DNA from: Pseudomonas sp. Os17
GTDB taxonomy: Bacteria > Pseudomonadota > Gammaproteobacteria > Pseudomonadales > Pseudomonadaceae
DNA length: 64,000 bases
Direction: 5' to 3'
Assembly: GCF_001547895.1 (NCBI RefSeq)
Contig: NZ_AP014627.1
Coordinates: 6,636,001-6,700,000, forward strand
Shown here: one piece after another, positions 47,090 to 58,847 of the stretch
Layout: each line of letters begins with the position of its first letter
How positions within the stretch are numbered: the first letter of the stretch is position 1
Position numbers and translations under genes: made by a program
The notes under the pieces: generated by a model
Told to the model about the DNA's origin: nothing
Database searches by the model: none
The model's input: only the letters and a program-made list of their open reading frames with translations

Positions 47090-48487
47090 ATGAGCAACGC
47101 AGCTAACGTCGCCCCGACATTTCCTGACAGCATCTTCCGTGCCTACGACATCCGCGGCGTTGTACCGCAATCCCTGACCGCCGAAACCGCGTACTGGATC
47201 GGCCGCGCCGTCGGCTCCCAGAGCCTGGCTCAGGACGAACCCAACGTCTGTGTAGGCCGGGATGGCCGCCTGTCCGGCCCGGAGCTGGTGGAGCAACTGA
47301 TTCAGGGCCTGCACGACAGCGGCTGCCACGTTTCCGATGTTGGCCTGGTGCCGACTCCAGCCCTGTACTACGCCGCCAATGTCCTGGCCGGCAAGTCCGG
47401 GGTGATGCTCACCGGCAGCCACAACCCGTCGAACTACAACGGCTTCAAGATCGTCATCGCCGGCGACACCCTGGCCAACGAACAGATCCAGGCCCTGCAC
47501 GAGCGCCTCAAGAGCAACAACCTGAGCAGCGCCCAGGGCAGCATCACCCGGGTCGACATCCTGCCGCGCTACGCCGAGGAGATCACCCGTGACATCAAGC
47601 TGGCCCGACGCCTGAAGGTCGTGGTGGACTGCGGCAACGGCGCCGCCGGGGTCATCGCTCCGCAGCTGATCGAAGCCCTGAACTGCGAAGTCATCCCGCT
47701 GTTTTGCGAGGTGGACGGCAACTTCCCCAATCACCACCCGGATCCGGGCAAGCCTGAAAACCTCGAAGACCTGATCGCCAAGGTCAAGGAAACCGGGGCC
47801 GACCTGGGCCTGGCCTTCGACGGCGACGGCGATCGCGTCGGCGTGGTCACCAACACCGGCAGCATCGTCTACCCCGATCGCCTGCTGATGCTGTTCGCCA
47901 AGGACGTGGTGGCGCGCAACCCGGATGCGGAGATCATCTTCGACGTCAAATGCACTCGGCGCCTGATTCCGCTGATCAAGGAATACGGCGGTCGCCCGCT
48001 AATGTGGAAGACCGGTCACTCGTTGATCAAAAAGAAAATGAAACAGACCGGCGCACTGCTGGCTGGCGAAATGAGCGGCCATGTGTTCTTCAAGGAGCGC
48101 TGGTTCGGTTTCGACGACGGCATTTATAGCGCCGCCCGGTTGCTGGAGATCCTCAGCAAGGAAAAATCCACCGCAGAAGAGTTGTTCGCGACCTTCCCGA
48201 ACGATATTTCTACGCCGGAAATCAATATCCATGTGACCGAAGAGAGCAAATTCAGCATCATTGATGCCCTGCACGACGCGCAGTGGGGCGCAGGCGCCGA
48301 CCTGACCACCATTGACGGCGTGCGAGTCGACTATGCCAAGGGCTGGGGCCTGGTTCGCGCCTCCAACACCACCCCTGTGCTGGTGCTGCGCTTCGAGGCT
48401 GATGACGAAGCCGAGCTGCAGCGGATTAAGGACGTGTTCCACGTCCAGCTGAAACGTGTTGCACCTGATCTCCAACTACCGTTTTGA
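47090..48487 (+). CDS. algC: Phosphomannomutase/phosphoglucomutase AlgC
   Basis: Makes mannose-1-P and glucose-1-P for alginate, LPS, Psl and rhamnolipid. It has 465 residues and the four-domain alpha-D-phosphohexomutase fold. The active-site phosphoserine is Ser110 in TGSHNPS, the metal loop is DGDGDRVG, the sugar loop GEMSGHVFF and the phosphate loop RASNTTPVLVLRFE (key residues RASNT). The ATG at 47090 is preferred over the overlapping GTG at 47087. Some Pseudomonas genomes annotate an N-terminal extension of about 400 residues; none is encoded here. Confidence 0.96.
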   Translation: MSNAANVAPTFPDSIFRAYDIRGVVPQSLTAETAYWIGRAVGSQSLAQDEPNVCVGRDGRLSGPELVEQLIQGLHDSGCHVSDVGLVPTPALYYAANVLAGKSGVMLTGSHNPSNYNGFKIVIAGDTLANEQIQALHERLKSNNLSSAQGSITRVDILPRYAEEITRDIKLARRLKVVVDCGNGAAGVIAPQLIEALNCEVIPLFCEVDGNFPNHHPDPGKPENLEDLIAKVKETGADLGLAFDGDGDRVGVVTNTGSIVYPDRLLMLFAKDVVARNPDAEIIFDVKCTRRLIPLIKEYGGRPLMWKTGHSLIKKKMKQTGALLAGEMSGHVFFKERWFGFDDGIYSAARLLEILSKEKSTAEELFATFPNDISTPEINIHVTEESKFSIIDALHDAQWGAGADLTTIDGVRVDYAKGWGLVRASNTTPVLVLRFEADDEAELQRIKDVFHVQLKRVAPDLQLPF

Positions 48488-48511
48488 CTGTTTGAAGCAC
48501 CGGAGCCCTGA

Positions 48512-49417
<906 letters not shown>

Positions 49418-49428
49418 GCGCCAGCAAC

Positions 49429-49471
49429 AAAAAAGCCCCGCCCGGTATCCCGCCCGGGCGCGGGCTTTTTT
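49429..49471. terminator. Bidirectional terminator between argB and pyrE
   Basis: An outer 10-bp stem of A6GCCC/GGGCT6 and an inner CGCCCGG/CCGGGCG stem with one bulge. A and T runs flank both sides. Confidence 0.9.
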
Positions 49472-49484
49472 ATCGACGCAATCT

Positions 49485-49505
49485 TTGCAGGAGCCGGCTC
49501 CTACA
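49485..49505. repeat. REP remnant, copy 5
   Basis: TGCAGGAGCCGGCTCCTACA reads as two REP tail halves fused head to head with the central bases lost (perfect core GGAGCCGGCTCC), between argB and pyrE. Confidence 0.6.
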
Positions 49506-49507
49506 GG

Positions 49508-50152
49508 TCAGATGCCGTATTGCGCGCGGTAGGCTTCCACTGCGGGCAGATGTTGCTTGAGCGCCGGATCGTCTGCCAGGAACTGCAGGACCTGGGTCAG
49601 GGAAACGATGCTCACCACGGGAATACCGAAGTCACGCTCGACTTCCTGGATCGCCGACAGCTCGCCGTTGCCGCGCTCCTGGCGGTTCAGGGCAATCAAC
49701 ACGCCCGCCGCCTTGGCGCCTTCCTGGGACTCGATGATCTGCATCACCTCGCGAATAGCAGTGCCTGCGGTGATCACGTCATCAATGATCAGCACATCAC
49801 CGGTCAATGGCGCGCCTACCAGGCTGCCACCTTCGCCATGCGCCTTGGCTTCCTTGCGGTTGAAGCACCAAGGCAGATCGCGCTGATGATGCTCAGCCAG
49901 AGCAACGGCCGTAGCCGCCGCCAGAGGAATGCCTTTATAGGCCGGGCCAAACAGCACATCGAAGGGAATGCCGCTTTCGACGATCGCCGCGGCATAGAAA
50001 CGCCCCAGCTGGGCCAGGGCCGAACCGCTGTTGAACAGGCCGGCATTGAAGAAGTAAGGGCTGGTACGCCCGGACTTCAGGGTGAACTCACCGAAGCGCA
50101 AAACCCCGCGATCGATGGCAAAACGAATGAAATCGCGCTGATACGCCTGCAT
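49508..50152 (-). CDS. pyrE: Orotate phosphoribosyltransferase PyrE
   Basis: Joins orotate and PRPP to form OMP in pyrimidine synthesis. It has 214 residues, with [18 protein letters not shown] at the N-terminus and PRPP motif [14 protein letters not shown]. The dimer-loop lysines lie in [12 protein letters not shown]. It is divergent from crc and convergent with argB. Confidence 0.97.
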   Translation of the reverse strand: MQAYQRDFIRFAIDRGVLRFGEFTLKSGRTSPYFFNAGLFNSGSALAQLGRFYAAAIVESGIPFDVLFGPAYKGIPLAAATAVALAEHHQRDLPWCFNRKEAKAHGEGGSLVGAPLTGDVLIIDDVITAGTAIREVMQIIESQEGAKAAGVLIALNRQERGNGELSAIQEVERDFGIPVVSIVSLTQVLQFLADDPALKQHLPAVEAYRAQYGI

Positions 50153-50233
50153 GAAAAAACCCCAGATACCACGGATTTAGCTAATTAGGTAGAGCTCGGG
50201 TATCATACACGCACGTGATTTTTGGGGCCATTT

Positions 50234-51013
50234 ATGCGGATCATCAGTGTGAACGTCAATGGTATTCAGGCTGCAGTGGAGCGTGGTTTGCTCAGTTGGC
50301 TGCAGGCACAGAATGCCGACGTCATCTGCCTGCAGGACACCCGCGCCTCTGCCTTTGAACTGGACGACCCAGCCTTCCAACTGGATGGCTACTTCCTTTA
50401 TGCCTGCGATGCTGAAGTCCCTGCCCAAGGCGGCGTGGCTTTGTATTCGCGGTTGCAGCCGAAGGCGGTCATCAGCGGCCTCGGCTTCGAGACAGCCGAT
50501 CGTTACGGGCGCTACCTGCAAGCCGATTTCGACAAGGTCAGCATCGCGACCTTGCTGCTTCCATCAGGGCAGAACGGCGATGAAGACTTGAACCAGAAGT
50601 TCAAGCTAATGGACGACTTCGCCCGTTATCTGGATAAACAGCGGCGCAAACGCCGCGAGTACATCTATTGTGGCTCGCTGTACGTGGCGCAACAAAAGCT
50701 GGATATCAAGAACTGGCGTGACAGCCAGCAATCTCCAGGCTTCCTGGCACCCGAGCGTGCCTGGATGGACGAGATCATTGGCAACATGGGCTATGTCGAC
50801 GCGCTGCGCGAAGTCAGCCGCGAAGGCGACCAGTACAGCTGGTGGCCGGACAACGAACAGGCTGAGATGCTCAACCTGGGCTGGCGCTTTGACTACCAGC
50901 TGCTGACTCCTGGCCTGCGCCGCTTTGTCCGTAGCGCTCGCTTGCCGCGTCAGCCGCGCTTCTCGCAGCACGCACCGCTGATCGTGGACTATGACTGGAC
51001 GCTGACCATCTAA
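50234..51013 (+). CDS. crc: Catabolite repression control protein Crc
   Basis: A 259-residue ExoIII/EEP-fold protein that, with Hfq, blocks translation of catabolic mRNAs carrying CA motifs. It is not a nuclease: the catalytic positions are altered, with QDTR in place of QETK, CGSLYVA in place of the GDFN loop and SQHAP in place of SDHAP. The ATG at 50234 (MRIISVNVNGIQ) gives the family length; the longer frame adds four codons. A TATCAT at 50201 may be its -10. Divergent from pyrE. Confidence 0.96.
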   Translation: MRIISVNVNGIQAAVERGLLSWLQAQNADVICLQDTRASAFELDDPAFQLDGYFLYACDAEVPAQGGVALYSRLQPKAVISGLGFETADRYGRYLQADFDKVSIATLLLPSGQNGDEDLNQKFKLMDDFARYLDKQRRKRREYIYCGSLYVAQQKLDIKNWRDSQQSPGFLAPERAWMDEIIGNMGYVDALREVSREGDQYSWWPDNEQAEMLNLGWRFDYQLLTPGLRRFVRSARLPRQPRFSQHAPLIVDYDWTLTI

Positions 51014-51027
51014 GCGTCTTTTCAGAG

Positions 51028-51066
51028 CCACAAAAAAGCCGACAGCGATGTCGGCTTTTTTTGTGG
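51028..51066. terminator. Bidirectional terminator between crc and DUF4870 gene
   Basis: A long stem with GCCGACA/TGTCGGC core, GCGA tetraloop and A6/T7 flanks that extend to CCAC/GTGG. Confidence 0.9.
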
Positions 51067-51075
51067 CTGCCCACC

Positions 51076-51444
51076 CTACTTGATCAGGCGCCAGGTAAAA
51101 GGATACCGATACGGCACACCCTCACCCGCCTTGACCCCACCGATGATGGTCAGCACCAGGGCGCCAATCGCCAGCAGGCCGAACATAAAGAAACCGATGA
51201 CCACGATCATCAGCAGGAAGCAGACCGCTGACGCAATGGCGACCGTCAGCTGGAAGTTCAGCGCCTCCTTGCCCTGGGCATCGATAAAGGGATCCGTCTC
51301 GCGCTTCATCTGCCAAAGAATCAGCGGCCCGATCAGCGTACCGAAGGGAACCCAGATCCCCAGCAAGGCGGACAGGTGACAGAACATCGCCCATTGCCGG
51401 ACTTCATGGCTCGGCGCAGGTTGTGGCAGTTGCTCATCACTCAT
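51076..51444 (-). CDS. DUF4870 membrane protein
   Basis: A 122-residue inner-membrane protein with three to four hydrophobic segments (about 17-45, 65-85 and 87-112) and the family motif QGKEALNFQLT. Function is unknown. It is 30 nt after rph on the same strand and probably part of its transcript. Confidence 0.85.
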   Translation of the reverse strand: MSDEQLPQPAPSHEVRQWAMFCHLSALLGIWVPFGTLIGPLILWQMKRETDPFIDAQGKEALNFQLTVAIASAVCFLLMIVVIGFFMFGLLAIGALVLTIIGGVKAGEGVPYRYPFTWRLIK

Positions 51445-51474
51445 GGTGCTCTCCTTGCTGAAGACCGGCGCCCA

Positions 51475-52197
51475 TCAATCGGCGAGTGCCGCCTGCTGCA
51501 GTTGGAAAATCTCGTTCATGCCTTGCTGGGCCAGGGCCAGCATCGTATTCAGTTCGGCCGGCTGGAACGGCGCGCCCTCGGCAGTACCCTGCACTTCGAT
51601 GAAACCGCCAGTGCTGGTCATGACGACATTGAGGTCGGTTTCAGCGGCCGAGTCTTCCAGATAATCCAGGTCCAGGACCGGCTCACCCTGGTACATGCCC
51701 ACCGATACTGCAGCAATCATCTGCTTCAATGGGTCGCCGCCTTTCAGGCCGCCGCGCTTCTTGATCACTTTCAAGGCGTCGACCAGCGCCACCATCGCGC
51801 CAGTGATCGACGCGGTACGGGTGCCGCCATCAGCCTGGATCACATCGCAATCGACATACAGGGTGATGTCGCCCAGCTTGGACATGTCCAGCGCGGCGCG
51901 CAGGGAGCGACCGATCAGGCGCTGGATCTCCAGGGTGCGGCCGCCTTGCTTGCCACGGCTGGCTTCACGCTGGTTACGCTCGCCGGTGGACCGCGGCAGC
52001 ATGCCGTATTCGGCCGTCAACCAGCCTTGACCCTGGCCCTTGAGGAAGCGCGGTACGCCATTCTCGACGCTGACCGTGCAGATCACTTTGGTATCACCGA
52101 ACTCGACCAGTACAGATCCCTCGGCGTGTTTGGTGTAGTTGCGGGTAATGCGGATCGAGCGGAGCTGATCGGCAGCGCGACCACTTGGACGTTTCAT
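51475..52197 (-). CDS. rph: Ribonuclease PH
   Basis: A 240-residue phosphorolytic 3'-5' exoribonuclease that trims tRNA 3' ends. The RNase PH fold has RPSGR at the N-terminus, [23 protein letters not shown] (by segments: phosphate-site arginines), [19 protein letters not shown] and DLNVVMT. The ATG at 52197 begins [13 protein letters not shown]. It is divergent from yicC. Confidence 0.96.
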   Translation of the reverse strand: MKRPSGRAADQLRSIRITRNYTKHAEGSVLVEFGDTKVICTVSVENGVPRFLKGQGQGWLTAEYGMLPRSTGERNQREASRGKQGGRTLEIQRLIGRSLRAALDMSKLGDITLYVDCDVIQADGGTRTASITGAMVALVDALKVIKKRGGLKGGDPLKQMIAAVSVGMYQGEPVLDLDYLEDSAAETDLNVVMTSTGGFIEVQGTAEGAPFQPAELNTMLALAQQGMNEIFQLQQAALAD

Positions 52198-52467
52198 AGG
52201 GAAATACCTGTACGAGGACGGAAAACTGCCGGGCATTATAAAGCCCGCAACCGCGCCAGGGCACGCCTAAAAAGGCCAAAGGCGCATTTGTGCCTCAGAT
52301 TGATCCTGTTGCGACGACCTGCGCCCCATTGTCTGCAGCAGGGTTTGGGGACGCCTGTCGCACTGCGCTACAATCCTGCGCCTTCGCCGCCTACCGGCTT
52401 TAATTCATCTATCAGGCCTGCTCAGCCCGCTTGCGGTTGGCGTCGGCACTGAATCGGAGGTACCTCC

Positions 52468-53962
<1,495 letters not shown>

Positions 53963-53980
53963 AACAGCACTTCCCAAAAC

Positions 53981-54067
53981 CGCTGCAAGCGCTTTACATT
54001 GGCACTTGCAGCGCGTTGAAGAGCCTGGTCAAAAAATCAGCGCTTCCCTAAACGCTGGTGATTTTTT
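53981..54067 (+). terminator. Two hairpins after gmk, second with T run
   Basis: The first pairs CGCTGCAAGCGC with GCACTTGCAGCG, one mismatch. The second pairs CAGCG with CGCTG (54038-54057) and is followed by TTTTTT. Together they may end the yicC-gmk transcript before rpoZ. Confidence 0.5.
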
Positions 54068-54130
54068 AAACTGTTGAGTCCGCTCGCCCATCCGGGCAGC
54101 GCGCATATTGCATTTGCTACGAGGAAGACC

Positions 54131-54394
54131 ATGGCCCGCGTAACCGTTGAAGACTGTCTAGAACACGTGGATAACCGCTTTGAGCTGGTCATGCTCTCTA
54201 CCAAGCGTGCCCGTCAACTGGCAACCGGCGGCAAAGAGCCGAAAGTAGCATGGGAAAACGACAAGCCTACCGTTGTCGCCCTGCGCGAAATCGCTGAAGG
54301 CCTGATCGACTATGCAGCCATCGCCGAAGCCGAAATCGTTGAAGACGAGCCGCTTTTTGCTGCTTTCGAGGACGAGTCCAACGAGGCCGTCTGA
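54131..54394 (+). CDS. rpoZ: RNA polymerase omega subunit
   Basis: An 87-residue omega subunit, which helps assemble the beta-prime subunit and forms a ppGpp site with it. [22 protein letters not shown] at the N-terminus is the family signature, then [27 protein letters not shown] and an acidic tail. The ATG at 54131 follows GAGGAAG. It leads the rpoZ-spoT pair. Confidence 0.97.
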   Translation: MARVTVEDCLEHVDNRFELVMLSTKRARQLATGGKEPKVAWENDKPTVVALREIAEGLIDYAAIAEAEIVEDEPLFAAFEDESNEAV

Positions 54395-54451
54395 GCCTAT
54401 GCCTGGTCGACGTAGCACGGCGCGGGATCACAGCTTACGGCAGGAGACATC

Positions 54452-56557
54452 ATGCCGAGCATAGACGCCCTCGCCGATCGCTTATCGACCTATCTCGGCA
54501 CGGACCAGGTCAATCTGGTCCGCCGAGCGTATTTCTACGCCGAACAAGCCCATGACGGTCAGCGCCGTCGCAGCGGCGAGGCGTACGTCACGCACCCACT
54601 CGCGGTAGCGAATATTCTTGCCGACATGCACATGGACCATCAGAGCCTGATGGCCGCGATGCTGCATGACGTGATCGAAGACACCGGCATCGCCAAGGAA
54701 GCGCTCAGCGCGCAGTTTGGTGAAACCGTGGCCGAACTCGTGGACGGGGTCAGCAAACTGACCCAGATGAACTTCGAGACCAAGGCCGAAGCCCAAGCGG
54801 AAAACTTCCAGAAAATGGCCATGGCCATGGCTCGCGATATTCGCGTGATCCTGGTCAAGCTGGCCGACCGCCTGCACAACATGCGCACCCTGGAAGTGCT
54901 CTCCGGCGAGAAACGCCGGCGGATCGCCAAGGAAACCCTGGAGATCTACGCCCCCATCGCCAATCGCCTGGGCATGCACAGCATCCGTATCGAATTCGAA
55001 GACCTGGGCTTCAAGGCGATGCACCCGATGCGTTCCGCGCGGATCTACCAGGCGGTCAAGCGCGCTCGGGGCAATCGCAAGGAAATCGTCAACAAGATCG
55101 AAGAATCCCTCAGCCACTGCCTGGCCATCGACGGCATCCAGGGCGAGGTCAGCGGTCGCCAGAAGCACCTGTACGGCATCTACAAGAAAATGCGCGGCAA
55201 ACGCCGGGCCTTCAACGAGATCATGGACGTCTATGCGTTCCGCATCATCGTCGACAAGGTAGACACCTGCTACCGGGTACTTGGCGCTGTGCACAATCTG
55301 TACAAGCCGCTGCCGGGACGCTTCAAGGACTACATCGCCATTCCCAAGGCCAACGGCTATCAGTCGCTGCATACCACGCTGTTCGGCATGCACGGAGTAC
55401 CGATCGAGATCCAGATCCGTACCCGGGAAATGGAAGAAATGGCCAATAACGGCATCGCCGCCCACTGGCTGTACAAATCCAGTGGCGACGAACAGCCCAA
55501 AGGCACCCACGCCCGCGCCCGCCAATGGGTCAAGGGCGTCCTGGAAATGCAACAGCGCGCCGGCAACTCCCTGGAATTCATCGAGAGCGTGAAGATCGAC
55601 CTGTTCCCGGACGAGGTCTACGTGTTCACGCCCAAAGGCCGGATCATGGAGCTGCCCAAAGGCTCCACCGCCGTGGACTTCGCCTACGCGGTGCACACCG
55701 ACGTGGGCAACAGCTGCATCGCCTGCCGGATCAACCGCCGCCTGGCACCGCTGTCGGAACCCCTGCAAAGCGGCTCCACCGTGGAAATCGTCAGCGCCCC
55801 GGGGGCACGCCCCAATCCGGCCTGGCTGAATTTCGTGGTCACCGGCAAGGCCCGCACCCACATTCGTCACGCCCTCAAGCTGCAGCGCCGCTCCGAATCC
55901 ATCAGCCTCGGCGAACGCCTGCTGAACAAGGTGCTCAACGGTTTCGACAGCTCGCTGGAAAAAATCCCGACCGAACGTATCCAGGCCATCCTCCAGGAAT
56001 ACCGCCTGGAACTGATCGAAGACCTGCTGGAAGACATCGGCCTGGGCAATCGCATGGCCTACGTCGTGGCCCGACGCCTGCTGGGTGAAGGCGAACAGCT
56101 GCCAAGCCCGGAAGGCCCGCTGGCGATCCGCGGCACCGAAGGCCTGGTGCTGAGCTACGCCAAATGCTGCACGCCGATCCCTGGCGACCCGATCGTCGGC
56201 CACCTGTCCGCTGGCAAAGGGATGGTGGTGCACCTGGACAACTGCCGCAATATCAGCGAAATCCGCCACAACCCGGAAAAATGCATCCAGCTGTCCTGGG
56301 CCAAGGATGTCACTGGCGAGTTCAACGTCGAACTGCGCGTCGAGCTGGAACACCAGCGCGGCCTGATCGCGCTGCTGGCCAGCAGCGTCAACGCCGCCGA
56401 CGGCAACATCGAGAAAATCAGCATGGACGAACGCGATGGTCGCATCAGCGTGGTCCAACTGGTGGTCAGCGTGCACGACCGCGTGCACCTGGCCCGCGTG
56501 ATCAAGAAACTGCGCGCCCTGACCGGGGTCATCCGCATCACCCGCATGCGCGCGTAG
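54452..56557 (+). CDS. spoT: Bifunctional (p)ppGpp synthetase/hydrolase SpoT
   Basis: Controls the stringent alarmone. 701 residues. The HD hydrolase domain (about 25-195) has GEAYVTHPLAVANIL and MLHDVIEDTG with the catalytic His-Asp pair. The synthetase domain (about 245-355) includes RFKDYIAIPKANGYQSLHTT. A TGS domain lies at about 390-450, then a helical region with a conserved-cysteine segment (SYAKCCTPIPGD), and an ACT domain at about 625-700. Domain order is that of SpoT. It follows rpoZ, whose product helps form a ppGpp site. Confidence 0.97.
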   Translation: MPSIDALADRLSTYLGTDQVNLVRRAYFYAEQAHDGQRRRSGEAYVTHPLAVANILADMHMDHQSLMAAMLHDVIEDTGIAKEALSAQFGETVAELVDGVSKLTQMNFETKAEAQAENFQKMAMAMARDIRVILVKLADRLHNMRTLEVLSGEKRRRIAKETLEIYAPIANRLGMHSIRIEFEDLGFKAMHPMRSARIYQAVKRARGNRKEIVNKIEESLSHCLAIDGIQGEVSGRQKHLYGIYKKMRGKRRAFNEIMDVYAFRIIVDKVDTCYRVLGAVHNLYKPLPGRFKDYIAIPKANGYQSLHTTLFGMHGVPIEIQIRTREMEEMANNGIAAHWLYKSSGDEQPKGTHARARQWVKGVLEMQQRAGNSLEFIESVKIDLFPDEVYVFTPKGRIMELPKGSTAVDFAYAVHTDVGNSCIACRINRRLAPLSEPLQSGSTVEIVSAPGARPNPAWLNFVVTGKARTHIRHALKLQRRSESISLGERLLNKVLNGFDSSLEKIPTERIQAILQEYRLELIEDLLEDIGLGNRMAYVVARRLLGEGEQLPSPEGPLAIRGTEGLVLSYAKCCTPIPGDPIVGHLSAGKGMVVHLDNCRNISEIRHNPEKCIQLSWAKDVTGEFNVELRVELEHQRGLIALLASSVNAADGNIEKISMDERDGRISVVQLVVSVHDRVHLARVIKKLRALTGVIRITRMRA

Positions 56558-56581
56558 CCCGTCCATTACAAGGAGTCATTC

Positions 56582-56962
56582 ATGACCAAGACCGTTATCA
56601 CCAGCGAAAAGGCCCCGGCCGCCATCGGCACCTACTCCCAGGCCATCAAGGCGGGCAACACCGTCTACATGTCGGGCCAGATTCCCCTCGATCCAAAAAC
56701 CATGGAACTGGTGGAAGGCTTCGAAGCCCAGACCGTCCAGGTCTTCGAGAACCTCAAGTCGGTAGCCGAGGCCGCTGGCGGTTCGTTCAAGGACATCGTC
56801 AAGCTGAACATCTTCCTCACCGACCTGAGCCACTTCGCCAAGGTCAACGAGATCATGGGCAAGTACTTCCAGCAGCCTTACCCAGCCCGCGCCGCCATTG
56901 GCGTGGCAGCCCTGCCCAAGGGCGCACAGGTTGAAATGGATGCCATTCTGGTCATCGAGTAA
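56582..56962 (+). CDS. ridA: RidA enamine/imine deaminase
   Basis: A 126-residue RidA of the archetypal subgroup that hydrolyses 2-aminoacrylate from threonine/serine dehydratase. It carries Arg in [23 protein letters not shown] (by segments: the Arg and Glu of the active site) and [16 protein letters not shown]. It is cotranscribed with spoT (24 nt apart) and followed by a good terminator. Confidence 0.95.
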   Translation: MTKTVITSEKAPAAIGTYSQAIKAGNTVYMSGQIPLDPKTMELVEGFEAQTVQVFENLKSVAEAAGGSFKDIVKLNIFLTDLSHFAKVNEIMGKYFQQPYPARAAIGVAALPKGAQVEMDAILVIE

Positions 56963-56969
56963 CACCCGC

Positions 56970-57001
56970 GGCGCAGCTCTTCAGGCTGCGCCGTTTTCGT
57001 T
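56970..57001 (+). terminator. Terminator of spoT-ridA
   Basis: A perfect 8-bp stem, GGCGCAGC/GCTGCGCC, followed by GTTTTCGTT. Confidence 0.8.
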
Positions 57002-57017
57002 CTGAAAGGATTTCGTC

Positions 57018-57758
57018 ATGCGCCAAGCGCTAGCTGTTTCGCTGCTCGCCGTATTGCTCGGCGGTTGTGCCAGCGACCCCGCCAAAAACGATGTCGGCGG
57101 CATCTGGATCAATCAGGTAGCGATCGACGCAGCCTCCAAGGGCGGCCCTTTGCGTGAAGCCCTCCAGGCTTACGGCCCGAACCTGGAATGGGAACTCAAC
57201 ACCAAGGCAGGCCAGGCCCGCTACACCAATGGTTTCGAGACCATCGAAGGCAAGATCGTCAACGACGGTTCAAATACTGCAAAGGTCGAGTTCTATGGCA
57301 GCGCCGCCACGGAGCTGAAACGCAACGGCAAGCAATTGCTGCAAGTGGCCAACGACAACGAACCCGAACAGGTATTCGTCCCGCCCAAGGACCCGGCACC
57401 TGAAGGCGCGCCACTGGGCGCCAACTTCGAGCGCGCGCTGTACTCGGCCTACCTGGGCGGCACATGGAAAATCGTCAGCGGTCCGGGACTGGGCAACGAA
57501 GTCCAGTTCCAGGCCAACGGCGCCGTGCAAGGCCTGCCGGGAGCCGATCGCTACGCCCTGTGCCTGGCGGGCGACTGCGCTTCCATGAGCGGCGGCAACG
57601 ACAGCATCTGGTTGCAGCTCAATGGCCAGGGCAATTCCTGGATCTTCGTGCGCAAGGACCAGCAGCTGGAGATCTTCCAGGCGGTGAACAGCGCACTGGC
57701 GGATGAAGTGCCGTCGCTGATGCCAGGCAACCAGCAATGGCTGCTGCAAAAGCAATGA
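57018..57758 (+). CDS. Putative lipoprotein, conserved in Pseudomonas
   Basis: A 246-residue secreted lipoprotein with lipobox LLGGC (Cys17). The mature part has a mixed alpha/beta look, repeated Trp-rich stretches (GGIWINQV, GGTWKIV, SIWLQLNGQ, NSWIFV) and a C-terminal QQWLLQ. The first half reads like a lipocalin-type small-molecule domain (weak), with a second, similar half after about 135. No function recognised. A second disulphide-like pair occurs in CLAGDC. It is convergent with the epimerase-like gene. Confidence 0.75.
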   Translation: MRQALAVSLLAVLLGGCASDPAKNDVGGIWINQVAIDAASKGGPLREALQAYGPNLEWELNTKAGQARYTNGFETIEGKIVNDGSNTAKVEFYGSAATELKRNGKQLLQVANDNEPEQVFVPPKDPAPEGAPLGANFERALYSAYLGGTWKIVSGPGLGNEVQFQANGAVQGLPGADRYALCLAGDCASMSGGNDSIWLQLNGQGNSWIFVRKDQQLEIFQAVNSALADEVPSLMPGNQQWLLQKQ

Positions 57759-57765
57759 CCCGGAG

Positions 57766-57792
57766 GTAGCCGCTGCCAACCGCAGCGGCTAC
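57766..57792. terminator. Perfect hairpin between lipoprotein and epimerase-like gene
   Basis: An 11-bp perfect stem, GTAGCCGCTGC/GCAGCGGCTAC, 5-nt loop, between convergent genes. No T run. Confidence 0.6.
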
Positions 57793-57800
57793 GGTCCGAT

Positions 57801-58658
57801 TCAGCCTTGCCCCTGAAGAATCGCCGCATAGCCCTGTCGATAACTCAGATAACGCGGCACCCAGCCCAACGCCCGGGCCCGGGCATTGCTGCAGCGCTTG
57901 CTACCGGTGCGGCGCACGCTGGCATCATCCGCCCACTCGGTCACACCCAGGTATTCACGCAGCCAGCCGACCACTTCCGCCAGCGGCGCGGGCGCGTCAT
58001 CGACCCCGATATAGCAATCATCCAGCGCGGTGCCGCGACGGTCCGCCTCAAGCAGGAACGCCAGCAGGCCCGCCGCATCGTCGGCATGAATGCGATTGCC
58101 ATACAACGGCGGATCAATCGCCACCCGATACCCGCGCCGCACCTGGGTCAGCAGCCATTCACGGCCCGGCCCGTAGATGCCGGTCAGGCGCACCCGCGTT
58201 GCAGGCAGCCCACTGTTCAAGGCCACCTGCTCGGCTTCCAGCATCAAACGGCCCGAGTAGCCGCTCGCCAGGGCCGGCGAATTCTCATCGACCCATTCAC
58301 CGCCCTTCTGCTCGTAGACACTGCTGCTGGAGACGAACAACAGGCGCTTGGGCTGCTGGCCATGCTGCTTGAGCCAGCTCAGCACATGCTGCAGGCCCTC
58401 GACATAGGCCGCGCGATACCCAGCTTCGTCATGCTCGGTGGCCGCCGCGCAGTACACCAGATAATCCAGGGGCGCCTGTGGCCAGTCCATCGGGCATTGC
58501 TCGCTGAACAGGTCACCGGCGACGCCAATCACTCCCTGAGGCAGGCGCGATACCGTGCGGCGCAAGCCATAAACCCGCCATTGCTCAGCCAGCAGTTGAG
58601 TCGCCAGGCGACTCCCGACATCACCGCAACCGGCGATCAAAACAGAGGGGGAGGACAT
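57801..58658 (-). CDS. NAD(P)-binding epimerase-like protein (YeeZ-like SDR)
   Basis: A 285-residue atypical short-chain dehydrogenase of the YeeZ group. The Rossmann motif GCGDVGSRLA is at the N-terminus, then SSSSVYEQKGGEW with an SSxVY motif in place of the classical YxxxK triad, and VRLTGIYGPGRE. The substrate is unknown; it may act on a nucleotide sugar or be a regulator. It is divergent from exbB. Confidence 0.85.
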   Translation of the reverse strand: MSSPSVLIAGCGDVGSRLATQLLAEQWRVYGLRRTVSRLPQGVIGVAGDLFSEQCPMDWPQAPLDYLVYCAAATEHDEAGYRAAYVEGLQHVLSWLKQHGQQPKRLLFVSSSSVYEQKGGEWVDENSPALASGYSGRLMLEAEQVALNSGLPATRVRLTGIYGPGREWLLTQVRRGYRVAIDPPLYGNRIHADDAAGLLAFLLEADRRGTALDDCYIGVDDAPAPLAEVVGWLREYLGVTEWADDASVRRTGSKRCSNARARALGWVPRYLSYRQGYAAILQGQG

Positions 58659-58754
58659 CAGAAAACTCCTTTCAGAAAGGCCAAGACTAGCCTCGGCTTT
58701 GGATGAACGGCTAGAAATCGAGGAAAAATAGTTACTGTATTACTTTTGTTAACA

Positions 58755-58775
58755 AGAATTAATTGCAATAATAAC
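58755..58775. promoter_or_regulatory. Candidate Fur-like box before exbB
   Basis: An A/T-rich imperfect dyad, ATTAATTGCAATAAT and flanks, about 75 bp before exbB, where pseudomonad exbBD-tonB genes are usually Fur-regulated. The match to the 19-bp Fur consensus is modest. Confidence 0.35.
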
Positions 58776-58847
58776 CGCCCAATTGTTCTCGGCCCAGCGA
58801 GGCCTAGAAGGACATTCAACCCTTTCCTCCTCTCAGGTCCGGCCAGC

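Noticed and set aside
54482..56566. A 694-residue open frame antisense to spoT
   Set aside because: Its composition mirrors the complement of spoT codons, and no domain is recognisable.
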